Source: DATBDN01 sp963715995 (lineage in GTDB: Bacteria > Actinomycetota > Thermoleophilia > Solirubrobacterales > Thermoleophilaceae). Taken from it: a stretch of 64,000 bases of DNA. This document shows, in pieces, positions 14,037 through 22,271 of the stretch (positions within the stretch are counted from its first letter, which is position 1; each line of letters begins with the position of its first letter). The notes under the pieces were generated by a model that saw only the letters and a program-made list of their open reading frames with translations, searched no databases and was not told the origin of the DNA. The stretch is taken from positions 1,116,001-1,180,000 of the forward strand of contig OY970283.1 in NCBI GenBank assembly GCA_963715995.1, given 5' to 3'. Position numbers and translations under genes: made by a program.

Positions 14037-15968
14037 ATGAGGACACAGAGCGCCAACCGCAGTGGGCAGTTCGGCTTCCGGCTGTTGGCCGGCACGCTCG
14101 CCGTGTTCCTGCCGATCACGATCCTGCTGGCCGTTCTGCTCGTGCGGGACGCCTCGTCGACCTTGACCGACCAGGCGCAGCGCACCCTCTCCACTGCCGC
14201 GCGCACGACCGGCGACCGCGTCGACGCATGGGTGGCTGACCGGCGCGCCGACATGAAGGTGGTCGCCTCGGCGCTCACCGGCAACCCGCTGCGCGGGGCC
14301 GGTGTGGCCGCCTACCTCAAGGATCTGGACAATGCCTACGGCTCCTACGACTCGATCCAGATCGACTCGCTCGATGGCAAGTTGCTTTCCACCAGCCGTC
14401 CCGGGCAGTCGTTCTCGGTCAGCGGCCAGGCATGGTTCCAGAAGGCTGCGGCAGGCAAGGCGGTAGTGTCACCGATCTACTCGAGCGCGGGCCGCTTGCG
14501 CTGGGTGGTCGCGCACCCGGTCCTTGGCGCGAAGGACCAGCCGGTGGCGGTCGTGCTCGGCGACCTGAAGGAGTCAACACTCGGGCGCTTCCTCCACGGC
14601 GAGGAGCTGGGCAAGACCGGCGAGACGTTCCTGGTCGACCCGAAGGGCCGCCTGATCATCAGCTCGGCGCTGGGGGCGGCGCCGACCGAGTCGCAGATGC
14701 TGGCCGCCGGCGCGCTCCAGGCCGCCGGGCCGAGCAGCGGCGGGAACGTGCTGGCCGGCAGTGCGCCGGTCAAGGGCCTGGGCTGGCAGGCGGTGACCCA
14801 GCAGAAGAAGTCCGTTGCCCTTGCGGCCACGAAGGACCAGCGCAACCTGGCGATCCTGCTGGTGGCGATCGCCACCGGGCTTGCGGCGCTGTTCGCGTTC
14901 TTCTTCGCGCGCAGCTCCACGCGGCCGCTGACCGAGCTCGCCGAGGCTGCCGAACGGGTGCGCGGCGGGGACCTCTCCGCGCGCGTGACGCCGCGCGGCG
15001 CGAACGAGGTGCGCGCGCTGGGGGTGGCGTTCAACTCGCTCGCGGAGAGCCTGCGGGTGCTCGAGTCGCTCGGCCAGCTGATCGCCCAGATGAAGGGGGC
15101 GAGCGCGCAGATGTCAGGTGCCGCCGGCGAGCTGTCCACGGCGTCCGACGAGCTGGCCGCGGCCACCACGCGCCAGACGACCGCGGCCACCCAGACGTCG
15201 TCGACGATGGAGGACCTGTCGCGCACCGCCGGAGGCATCGCCGACCACGTGGACACGGTCGCCAGCCAGGCCGGCGCCACCAGCGAGGCGCTCGCCGAGG
15301 CCGCGGACAACATCCACGCATCGTCGGAGCGCACGGCTGCGCTGGCGCAGCGCTCGGACGAGATCGGGGAGATCCTCCAGATCATCAACTCGATCGCCGA
15401 CCAGACCAACCTGCTGGCCCTGAACGCGGCAATCGAGGCGGCGCGGGCCGGTGAGGCCGGCAGCGGCTTCGCCGTGGTCGCCGAGGAGGTCAGGCGCCTG
15501 GCCGAGGACTCGAAGAAGTCGGCGAAGGACATCGCCGAGATCGTGGAAGCGACCCAGACCGAGACGCACGCGTCGGTCGACGCGATGGAGAAGGGGTCCA
15601 AGCAGCTTGCGGGTGGCCTGGCGCTGATGGAGTCCGTCATGTCCACGATGGCGCGCGTGCGGCAGGCCACGCAGGAGCAGCGGACGGCGTCGCGCGAGGT
15701 CGTGAGCACGATGGACGGCGTGACCGACGCGAGCCGCCAGACGGCGCAGACGAGCCAGGAGATCGCGGCTGCAGCCGCGCGCCTGGTCGAGCTGGCCGCG
15801 CAGCTCGAGCAGACCGCCGGCGCCGCCGAGGCGCGCCGCGAGGCGGACACGGCCGCGACGGCGCCCGTGGTCCCGCGCACCGACAGCGGTGCGTTCTGGC
15901 CGTCGCTCGGGTCGAACGGGTCCGCGCACGACGAGCCGGCGCGCGATCCCGAGCACAGCGAGACCTGA
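14037..15968 (+). CDS. Methyl-accepting chemotaxis protein
   Basis: A 643-residue transmembrane chemoreceptor. Membrane helix 1 at about 15-38, an extracellular Cache-type sensor domain (DNAYGSYDSIQIDSLDGKLL; GETFLVDPKGRLIISS) to about 270, helix 2 (LAILLVAIATGLAALFAFFF), a HAMP domain, then the long helical signalling hairpin with the invariant tip INSIADQTNLLALNAAIEAA and AGEAGSGFAVVAEEVRRLAE. No CheR-tethering pentapeptide is seen at the C-terminus. Its last base overlaps the cheW start (TGATG). The absence of nearby flagellar and adaptation genes suggests a non-flagellar output. Confidence 0.95.
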   Translation: MRTQSANRSGQFGFRLLAGTLAVFLPITILLAVLLVRDASSTLTDQAQRTLSTAARTTGDRVDAWVADRRADMKVVASALTGNPLRGAGVAAYLKDLDNAYGSYDSIQIDSLDGKLLSTSRPGQSFSVSGQAWFQKAAAGKAVVSPIYSSAGRLRWVVAHPVLGAKDQPVAVVLGDLKESTLGRFLHGEELGKTGETFLVDPKGRLIISSALGAAPTESQMLAAGALQAAGPSSGGNVLAGSAPVKGLGWQAVTQQKKSVALAATKDQRNLAILLVAIATGLAALFAFFFARSSTRPLTELAEAAERVRGGDLSARVTPRGANEVRALGVAFNSLAESLRVLESLGQLIAQMKGASAQMSGAAGELSTASDELAAATTRQTTAATQTSSTMEDLSRTAGGIADHVDTVASQAGATSEALAEAADNIHASSERTAALAQRSDEIGEILQIINSIADQTNLLALNAAIEAARAGEAGSGFAVVAEEVRRLAEDSKKSAKDIAEIVEATQTETHASVDAMEKGSKQLAGGLALMESVMSTMARVRQATQEQRTASREVVSTMDGVTDASRQTAQTSQEIAAAAARLVELAAQLEQTAGAAEARREADTAATAPVVPRTDSGAFWPSLGSNGSAHDEPARDPEHSET

Positions 15969-16366
15969 TGCGAGCACTCCTCCTGCCGGTGCACGGGGAG
16001 TGGTACGGGCTGCCGCTCGAGTCGGTCCGCGAGGTGGTCACCGACCCCGAGCTCACACGACTGCCGCTGGCCCCACCGTCGCTGCTGGGCGTCTTCAACC
16101 TGCGCGGCCAGGTGGTGCCGCTGGTGGACACAGGCGCCCTGCTGGGGCTCGCGCCGCTGGCGCGGCGGCCCTACGTGGCGGTGGCGATCCTCGGTCGCGC
16201 GCTCGTGGGCCTGGCGGCCGACGGCGCACCCGAGACGACGCGGCTGGAGGAGCAGGTCGGCGTCGGCAAGCTGCCGGGCACGGGTGCGCTGCACGCCTCG
16301 GGTGAGCGCGTGGTGGCGGTGCTCGACGTCGCCGCGCTGGTCGCCCCGGAGCGGTTGGCGGCCTGA
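15968..16366 (+). CDS. cheW: CheW-like coupling protein
   Basis: 132 residues, matching a single CheW domain: LPVHGEWYGLPLESVREVV at the start, LLGVFNLRGQVVPLVDTGALL in the core, and VVAVLDVAALV at the end. It links the receptor array to CheA. The start overlaps the MCP stop by 1 nt and its stop overlaps the cheA ATG, so all three proteins are coupled. Assigned as CheW on domain and context. Confidence 0.92.
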   Translation: MRALLLPVHGEWYGLPLESVREVVTDPELTRLPLAPPSLLGVFNLRGQVVPLVDTGALLGLAPLARRPYVAVAILGRALVGLAADGAPETTRLEEQVGVGKLPGTGALHASGERVVAVLDVAALVAPERLAA

Positions 16367-18372
16367 TGGCGGACGAGTTCGTCCAGCTCTTCCAGCAGGA
16401 GGCCGAGGCCAGGCTGACCTCGCTCGGTGAGAACGTCCTTCATCTCGAGGCCAGCGGCGACCCGGAGCTGGTCCAGCAGCTCTTCCGGGACGCCCACTCG
16501 ATCAAGGGCGCGGCGGCGATGGTGGGCTTCGGCGACGTGGCGCGCATCGCGCACCGGCTCGAGGACCTCCTCGACGAGCTGCGCTCCGGGAAGCGCGCGG
16601 CCGAGTCCTCCCTCGTGGACGTCGTGCTGGCGGCAATCGACGACCTGCGCGCCGTGGTCGCGCTGTTGATCGCGGGCGGAGCCGAGGCCGAGGCCGCCGC
16701 GCGGGCCGACAGCGCCGAAGCGGCGCTCGCCGCGTTCGCGGGCACGCCGGCGCCGGAGTCGGCCTCGCTGCGCCCTGCCGCGCCCATCGAGCCGCTGACC
16801 ACTGCCCCGGTCCGCGCGGCCGGGTCGACCGCCGCCCCCGCCGCCACCGAGGACGCGATCGCCGTGCCGGTCGAGCGCCTGGACGAGCTGGTGCGGCTCG
16901 TGAGCGAGTCGTCCGCGGCGCTGCTGCGCGTGGGCCGCTTCATCGAGGAGCGCCTGGGCGAGGATGACGCTCAGAGCATCGCGGAGTTCCGCGAGCTCAC
17001 GCGCGTGCTCGGTGCGCTCCAGGAGCGCACCATGCGCGCGCGCATGGTCAGCGTCGGCACGATCGCCGCCCCGCTGCATCGCGCCGTGCGCGACGCGGCG
17101 CGGCAGACGCTGAAGCAGGCGCGCTGGGAGATCGCGGGCGAGCAGACGCAGCTCGACCGCCACGTGCTCGAGCGCCTGCGCGACCCGCTCATGCACCTGG
17201 TGCGCAACTCCGTTGACCACGGGATCGAATCGCCCGAGGTGCGCGTGGAGCGCGGCAAGCCCGCAGAGGGCAGCGTGCGGCTGACGGCCACGCAGATGGG
17301 GTCGGACGTGGCGCTCGTGGTCTCCGACGACGGCGGCGGCATCGACCTCGACCGCCTCCGCGCGCGCGAGGGAGACTCCAGCCTCAGCGACGAGCAGGCG
17401 ATCGAGCTGATGTTCCGCCCGGGCGTGTCGACTGCCGACTCGGTCACCGACCTGTCCGGCCGCGGCGTCGGCCTGGACGTGGTGCGCGACGCGCTGGCGG
17501 CGGTGCGCGGGCGCATCGAGGTGAAGACGGCGCTCGGCGCCGGCACGGAGTTCCACATCCGCGTGCCGATGACGCTGGCGGCCCTTCACTCACTGCTGGT
17601 CGCCGCGGGCGGCGGTCGCTTCGCGCTGCCGCTCCAGTCGGTGGTCACCGTGCTGCATCCCGACGGCTCCTCGAACGGCTTCGTCACGCTGGGACAGGAG
17701 CGCGTGCCGATCGTCTCGCTGGCACAGACGCTCGGATTCAGCGGTGCCGACAGCGGCGGCCCGGCGGTGGTCGTCGAGGGCGCGGGTGGCCTCTATGCGT
17801 TCCGGGTCGAGCGGCTGCTGGGACAGCGCGCGGTCGTGGTCAAGGAGCTGGGTGACGTGGTGCCGCGCCTGGACCTCGTGGCCGGCGCGGCGATCGAGCC
17901 GGACGGCTCGGTCATGCTCGTGCTGGACGCGCCCGCGGTGGTGGAACGGGCGGTGGCCGTCGGCGGCGCGCAGCCGCTGCGGCGCGAGGCCGCTTCGAGC
18001 ACCAGGGCGCGTGTGCTGATCGTGGACGACACGCCGATGATCCGCGAGATCGAGCGCGAGATCCTGGAGCGCGCGGGCTACGAGGTGGTCTCCGCCTGCG
18101 ATGGGCGCGAGGCGCTCGTGCGCGTGGCCGAGCAGCGGCCCGACCTGGTCATCACCGACATCGAGATGCCCGAGCTGGACGGCGTCGGCCTGATCGAGGC
18201 GCTGAAGGCGACGCCGCGCACGGCCACGCTGCCGGTGCTGGTCGTGTCGAGCCTGTCGCTCGAAACAGGCGCCGACGACCACATCGCCAAGGCTGATCTG
18301 GGCGAGCAGATCCTGCTCGACACCGTCGAGCGGCTCCTGGCGACCCGGGTAGGCTCTCCTCAGACCGCGTAA
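16366..18372 (+). CDS. cheA: Hybrid chemotaxis histidine kinase CheA with C-terminal receiver
   Basis: 668 residues. The Hpt domain carries the phospho-His at 44 (DAHSIKGAAAMVGFGD). A P2 docking domain is lacking: an Ala/Pro linker leads straight to the dimerisation helices (VPVERLDELVRLVSESSAAL). The ATPase has HLVRNSVDHGIESPEV, SDDGGGIDLDRL and GRGVGLDVVRDAL. A CheW-like regulatory domain (about 400-535) and a receiver (about 545-665; VLIVDDTPMIRE, LVITDIEMPELDGVGL) follow. Such CheA-Rec hybrids occur in systems such as FrzE and Pil-Chp that control twitching, gliding or development, with the receiver acting as a phosphate sink. Confidence 0.93.
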   Translation: MADEFVQLFQQEAEARLTSLGENVLHLEASGDPELVQQLFRDAHSIKGAAAMVGFGDVARIAHRLEDLLDELRSGKRAAESSLVDVVLAAIDDLRAVVALLIAGGAEAEAAARADSAEAALAAFAGTPAPESASLRPAAPIEPLTTAPVRAAGSTAAPAATEDAIAVPVERLDELVRLVSESSAALLRVGRFIEERLGEDDAQSIAEFRELTRVLGALQERTMRARMVSVGTIAAPLHRAVRDAARQTLKQARWEIAGEQTQLDRHVLERLRDPLMHLVRNSVDHGIESPEVRVERGKPAEGSVRLTATQMGSDVALVVSDDGGGIDLDRLRAREGDSSLSDEQAIELMFRPGVSTADSVTDLSGRGVGLDVVRDALAAVRGRIEVKTALGAGTEFHIRVPMTLAALHSLLVAAGGGRFALPLQSVVTVLHPDGSSNGFVTLGQERVPIVSLAQTLGFSGADSGGPAVVVEGAGGLYAFRVERLLGQRAVVVKELGDVVPRLDLVAGAAIEPDGSVMLVLDAPAVVERAVAVGGAQPLRREAASSTRARVLIVDDTPMIREIEREILERAGYEVVSACDGREALVRVAEQRPDLVITDIEMPELDGVGLIEALKATPRTATLPVLVVSSLSLETGADDHIAKADLGEQILLDTVERLLATRVGSPQTA

Positions 18373-18391
18373 CCCACCCGAAGGAGGAGCC

Positions 18392-19180
18392 GTGCCAGGC
18401 CTCGGAGGCCGCATGTCAACAGTGATCAAGGCGAAGGTCTCGAAGCTGCTCGACCGAGCTGAGGATCCCGCTGAGACGCTCGATTACGGCTACCAGAAGC
18501 AGCTCGAGCTCCTTCAGAACGTGAAGAAGGGGATCGCAGACGTCGTCACCTCGAAGAAGCGCCTGCAGATGCAGACCGAGAAGATGCAGCAGCAGGTCGT
18601 CAAGCTCGACACGCAGGCGCGCCAGGCGCTGGCGCAGAACCGCGAGGATCTCGCGCGCGTGGCGCTGGAGCGCAAGCAGGCGGTCCAGACCGAGATGCAG
18701 TCGCTCGATCAGCAGATCGCGCAGCTCGAGCAGCAGCAGCAGCAGCTCACCGACAACGAGCAGAAGCTGCGCGTGAAGATCGAGGCGTTCCGCACCAAGA
18801 AGGAAGTCATCAAGGCCCAGTACTCGGCCGCCGAGGCGCAGGTGCGCATCGGTGAGGCCGCAAACGGCGTGGGGGAGCAGATGGCCGACCTCGGCCTGGC
18901 GATCCAGCGCGCCCAGGACAAGACCGAGAACATGAAGGCGCGCGCCGACGCGGTCCAGGAGCTGGAGGCCGCCGGCACGTTCGAGGACCTCACGCAGCTT
19001 GGCGACGGCGGCCAGGACGACCTGGATCGCCAGCTCGCACAGGTGACCACCGGCGCGGCGGTCGACGACGAGCTGGCCAAGATGAAGGCCGAGGTCGGCC
19101 CCGGGTCGGACGCGGCGCCTGCGCCTGCGCCCGCGCTCGAGCAGGGCGGCGGCGAGCCCGAGAAGGAGGCGTCTCAGTGA
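18392..19180 (+). CDS. pspA: PspA/IM30 family membrane-stress protein
   Basis: 262 residues, nearly all coiled coil (QLEQQQQQLTDNEQKLRVKI, KKRLQMQTEKMQQQVVKLD), in the ESCRT-III-like PspA fold that polymerises on damaged inner membrane. Two starts are possible: GTG at 18392 with an ideal aaggagga site 3-4 nt before it, or ATG at 18413 with ggagg 5 nt before it, the latter giving MSTVIKAKVSKLLDRAEDP. The C-terminus is an Ala/Pro/Glu linker. Its stop overlaps the pspAA GTG (GTGA). The next three genes are the known partners PspAA, PspAB and HtpX. Confidence 0.94.
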   Translation: MPGLGGRMSTVIKAKVSKLLDRAEDPAETLDYGYQKQLELLQNVKKGIADVVTSKKRLQMQTEKMQQQVVKLDTQARQALAQNREDLARVALERKQAVQTEMQSLDQQIAQLEQQQQQLTDNEQKLRVKIEAFRTKKEVIKAQYSAAEAQVRIGEAANGVGEQMADLGLAIQRAQDKTENMKARADAVQELEAAGTFEDLTQLGDGGQDDLDRQLAQVTTGAAVDDELAKMKAEVGPGSDAAPAPAPALEQGGGEPEKEASQ

Positions 19181-19452
19181 TCGTGCGGATCTCGGGCGAG
19201 GGCCAGTTCCGCCTGGCCGACGAGCACGCCGCGCATCTGAACGAGCTCGACAACAAGGCCGTCGAGGTGGCCGCGAGCAAGGACGAGGGTCAGTTCGACT
19301 CGGTCTGGAACGAGATCCTGACCCTCGTCGAGTCGGGCGAGCTGATCCCCGACGACGAGCTGGTCGAGTCAGACGTGATCCTGCCGCCCCGCGACGTCAC
19401 CTTCGAGGAAGCCTGCGAGGAGTTCACAGGCGACGGCCTGATCCCGGACTGA
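19177..19452 (+). CDS. pspAA: PspA-associated protein PspAA
   Basis: A 91-residue acidic protein starting MIVRISGEGQFRLADEHAAH and ending ACEEFTGDGLIPD, matching the small PspAA domain described beside pspA in actinobacteria and archaea. The GTG overlaps the pspA stop, so the two are made together. No membrane segment or signal. The biochemical role is not established; the conserved pairing implies direct interaction with PspA. Confidence 0.88.
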   Translation: MIVRISGEGQFRLADEHAAHLNELDNKAVEVAASKDEGQFDSVWNEILTLVESGELIPDDELVESDVILPPRDVTFEEACEEFTGDGLIPD

Positions 19453-19459
19453 GTCTGGC

Positions 19460-20029
19460 CTAGAGCGGAGCGTCCCAGAGCGGGAACCAGCGCTCGAGCT
19501 CGGGCTCGATCGGCAGGTCGTTCTCGATCTGGGCCTTCAGGCGCAGCTCGTACTCGGTGTCGCGCTGCTTGCCGGGCTTCGGCGCGAACGGGTAGAAGCT
19601 CGCGCGCTTGAAGTTGTAGATGAACAGCACTTGCTGGCCGTTGTCCACCCACGGGAACACAGCGGCGAGCACGCGATCGCCGTAGCCGCCCGCCTGGAGC
19701 TCGGAGGTGATGGTGTTGACGGAGGTGACGAGGTCGTCGAAGTCGTCGTCGTGGAAGACCATCCAGCGGTAGCCGTACTCGTCGTCGTTCTGCTGGAGCG
19801 TGGTGCCGGTGTCGGAGGCGGCCGACTTCACGAGCGCCTCGCTGTCGGTGAGGATCTGCTTGAAGTCGGCCGACTGGATCTGCTGAAAGACGATCGCGGC
19901 CGCGCCTGTGGACTTGAGGCCGAGTGAGGTCTCGAGCGTGACCTGTGCGGTCGACATCGCGAACAGTCGGTCCGCGTTGGCGGTCTGGAGCTTCTTGCGA
20001 CCTCCGAGGATCGAGTCGAGCAGGCCCAC
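19460..20029 (-). CDS. pspAB: PspA-associated protein PspAB
   Basis: 189 residues, starting MGLLDSILGGRKKLQTANAD and containing TLETSLGLKSTGAAAIVFQQ, typical of PspAB, a soluble protein encoded with PspA, PspAA and HtpX-like proteases. The C-terminal half has a conserved aromatic-rich region (YGYRWMVFHDDDFDDLV, QQVLFIYNFKRASFYPFAP). It is convergent with pspAA (7 nt apart) and 1 nt downstream of htpX, forming an htpX-pspAB operon facing pspA-pspAA. Function not established. Confidence 0.87.
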   Translation of the reverse strand: MGLLDSILGGRKKLQTANADRLFAMSTAQVTLETSLGLKSTGAAAIVFQQIQSADFKQILTDSEALVKSAASDTGTTLQQNDDEYGYRWMVFHDDDFDDLVTSVNTITSELQAGGYGDRVLAAVFPWVDNGQQVLFIYNFKRASFYPFAPKPGKQRDTEYELRLKAQIENDLPIEPELERWFPLWDAPL

Positions 20030-20030
20030 C

Positions 20031-20948
20031 CTAGGCCGCGATCGGAGCCTGGAGCTGCGACTCCATCTGCTGAAGCGCCGCGATGCGCTTCTCCATGGGC
20101 GGGTGCGTCATGAACAGCGTGTGGACGGTGTCCTTGACGCTGGTCGGCACGATGAAGAACGCGTTCATCTTCTCGGCTTGGCGCAGATCCTGGTCGGGCA
20201 CGCGCTGCATCGCGCCGTTCAGCTTGATCAGTGCCGAGGCAAGCGCGCTCGGCCGGCCCGTGATCAGCGCCGCGCCGCGGTCGGCCGAGAACTCGCGGTA
20301 GCGCGAGAGCGCGAGCATCAGGAAGAAGGACACGATGTAGACGACGAACGATGCGAGCAGCACGACCGCGAAGCTGGGCCCGTTGTCGTCATCGCCGCCA
20401 CCGCCACCGAAGCCGCCCCCGAAGAAGAAGCCGAACTGAGTGATCATCGCGGCGATCGAGGCGAAGAAGCTCGCGATAGTCATGATCATCACGTCGCGGT
20501 TCTTCACGTGCGTGAGCTCGTGCGCCATCACGCCCTCGAGCTCGTGAGGCTCGAGCGTCTCGATGATCGCCGTGGTCGCACACACGGTCGCCGCCTTCTG
20601 CGAACGGCCCATGGCGAACGCGTTCGGGACGTTCGACTGCGCGATTGCGATCTTCGGCTTGGGCAGGTCGGCCTGGATGCAGAGCCGCTCGATCATCGAG
20701 TGGAGGCCCGGCGCCTCGGCGGCCGAGACCTCCTTCGCTCCGGCGGCGGCGAGCGCGATCTTGTCCGAGAAGAAGAGCTGGCCGAGCGACAGGAGCGCAA
20801 GGAACAGGACCATCACGCCAAGCCCGGCGCCGGCGGCAAAGATGATGCCCGCGAACACGACGTAGAGCGCTCCGAGCAGGAACATCGTCAGGAGCATCCG
20901 GCTCTGCAAGCCGCGATCGCGAGGGAAGACAGTGCGCGTCCGAGCCAT
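20031..20948 (-). CDS. htpX: HtpX-like M48 membrane metalloprotease
   Basis: A 305-residue integral-membrane zinc protease for membrane-protein quality control. It has two N-terminal helices (LLTMFLLGALYVVFAGIIFA; VMVLFLALLSLGQLFF), the zinc motif HELTH in GVMAHELTHVKNRDV, two further helices around a Gly-rich loop (FGGGFGGGGG), the third ligand region SRYREFSADRGAA, and a C-terminal HPPMEKRIAAL. I start it at MARTRTVF; a longer open frame begins 33 nt upstream. It forms an operon with pspAB. Divergent from the M23 peptidase. Confidence 0.92.
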   Translation of the reverse strand: MARTRTVFPRDRGLQSRMLLTMFLLGALYVVFAGIIFAAGAGLGVMVLFLALLSLGQLFFSDKIALAAAGAKEVSAAEAPGLHSMIERLCIQADLPKPKIAIAQSNVPNAFAMGRSQKAATVCATTAIIETLEPHELEGVMAHELTHVKNRDVMIMTIASFFASIAAMITQFGFFFGGGFGGGGGDDDNGPSFAVVLLASFVVYIVSFFLMLALSRYREFSADRGAALITGRPSALASALIKLNGAMQRVPDQDLRQAEKMNAFFIVPTSVKDTVHTLFMTHPPMEKRIAALQQMESQLQAPIAA

Positions 20949-20995
20949 GCTCAGAGGATACGGAGCACGGTCCACCCGCACGCTGCAACATCGAT

Positions 20996-21053
20996 TGCAG
21001 GGAGCAGGATGGCTGCTAGGTTCGGCGACGACCTGTAGTCAATTTTCCCTGCA
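20996..21053 (+). other. Structured leader candidate upstream of the M23 peptidase
   Basis: tgcaggga (20996-21003) pairs perfectly with tccctgca (21046-21053). Inside, ggctgc (21011-21016) pairs with gtagtc (21035-21040) using two G-U pairs, then agg/cct and tcg/cga stack around single-base bulges onto a GCGA tetraloop (21025-21028). The GNRA loop exists only on the plus strand, favouring an RNA in the 5' leader of the gene at 21085. It may be a cis-regulatory RNA; I cannot match it to a known riboswitch class. Confidence 0.4.
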
Positions 21054-21084
21054 TAACAGCCGTAAACGCAGGGCACTTTCCGCT

Positions 21085-22254
21085 TTGAAGCGCGCCTTTC
21101 TCGTTCCCTTGACGCTCGCCCTCGTGGCGTTTCTCGTGCTGCCCATGCCCGGCCTGAGCTCGTCGCTCGACCACCGCATCAACGTGGTCAAGGCGAAGAT
21201 CCAGGCGAAGAGGGCGAAGGAGGGTGTGCTCACGACCACGATCTCGCACTTCAACCAGCGGATCCAGGGTCTCCAGGGGTCGATCCGGGACCTCCAGGCG
21301 CGCCAGAACACGATCCAGGAGTCGCTCTCGCAGAAGCAGGCGGAGCTCTACACGACCCAGGACAAGCTCGAGAAGGCGCGCGACCGGCTGGCCAGCCTGA
21401 AGCTGTACCTCGGGCGCGCGCAGAAGGTGCTCGCGGCGCGGCTCGTGCAGATGTACAAGGACGGCGACCCGGACGTGCTCTCCGTGATCCTGGAGTCCCA
21501 CGGCTTCAGCGACCTGCTCGAGCAGACCCAGTTCCTGGACCGGATCACGGCCCAGGACAACCACATCATCACGCGCGTGCGCTCGCTCAAGTCGCAGACG
21601 ACGAGGCAGACCAAGGAGCTGGGCACGCTTCAGCATCGGGAGCAGGCGGCCGCGGCTGCGATCGCGGCGCGCCGCGACCAGGTTGCGGCCGTGAAGGGCA
21701 CGCTCGTCTCTTCGCGCAGCGATCTCCAGAGCGCGCGCAACGGCCGTCGCGTGGTGCTCGCGCGTGTGCAGTCGTCGCGTCACCACCTGGAGGGCGACCT
21801 GTCGAAGATGCAGGCGCAGGTCCAGGCGCAGCTGCGCGCGGCGCAGGGCCCGTCGCTCGGCGCAGGGCCGATCCGCCGCGGGAGCGGCCAGCTCATCTGG
21901 CCCGTCAACGGCCCGATCACCTCGCCCTTCTGCGAGCGCCGCGCCTGGGAGGCCTGCCACCCGGGGATCGACATCGGGGTCCCATCGGGTACCCCGATCC
22001 GCGCCGCCGACTCCGGCCGCGTCGCGATCGCAGGCTGGGAAGGCGGCTACGGCAACTACACCTGCATCCAGCACACCGCCTCGCTGTCGACCTGTTACGG
22101 GCACCAGTCGCACATCGGAGTGAGCGTGGGCCAGAACGTCTCGCAGGGCCAGGTGATCGGCCTGACCGGCTGCACCGGCCTCTGCTTCGGCCCGCACCTG
22201 CACTTCGAGGTGCGTATCAACGGCGCCGTGACGAACCCGCTCAACTACCTCTGA
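21085..22254 (+). CDS. Secreted M23 peptidase with N-terminal coiled coil
   Basis: 389 residues from a TTG start (an upstream open frame to 20932 runs through the htpX promoter and is unlikely). A signal peptide (LVPLTLALVAFLVLPMPGLS) is followed by a long coiled coil (about 30-265) as in EnvC/RipC-type amidase activators or hydrolases, then a LytM/M23 domain with HPGIDIGVPSGTPIRAADSG, CYGHQSHIGVSVGQNVSQGQ and the zinc ligand pair GPHLHFEVR. The zinc residues H, D and HxH are all present, so a D,D-endopeptidase cutting peptidoglycan peptides is expected. lgt begins 17 nt downstream. Confidence 0.92.
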   Translation: MKRAFLVPLTLALVAFLVLPMPGLSSSLDHRINVVKAKIQAKRAKEGVLTTTISHFNQRIQGLQGSIRDLQARQNTIQESLSQKQAELYTTQDKLEKARDRLASLKLYLGRAQKVLAARLVQMYKDGDPDVLSVILESHGFSDLLEQTQFLDRITAQDNHIITRVRSLKSQTTRQTKELGTLQHREQAAAAAIAARRDQVAAVKGTLVSSRSDLQSARNGRRVVLARVQSSRHHLEGDLSKMQAQVQAQLRAAQGPSLGAGPIRRGSGQLIWPVNGPITSPFCERRAWEACHPGIDIGVPSGTPIRAADSGRVAIAGWEGGYGNYTCIQHTASLSTCYGHQSHIGVSVGQNVSQGQVIGLTGCTGLCFGPHLHFEVRINGAVTNPLNYL

Positions 22255-22271
22255 GCTAGGTTCAGGCCGGC

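Noticed and set aside
20932..21084. N-terminal extension of the M23 peptidase back to 20932
   Set aside because: It would overlap the htpX start, place the structured leader in coding sequence, and put about 50 residues before the signal peptide.
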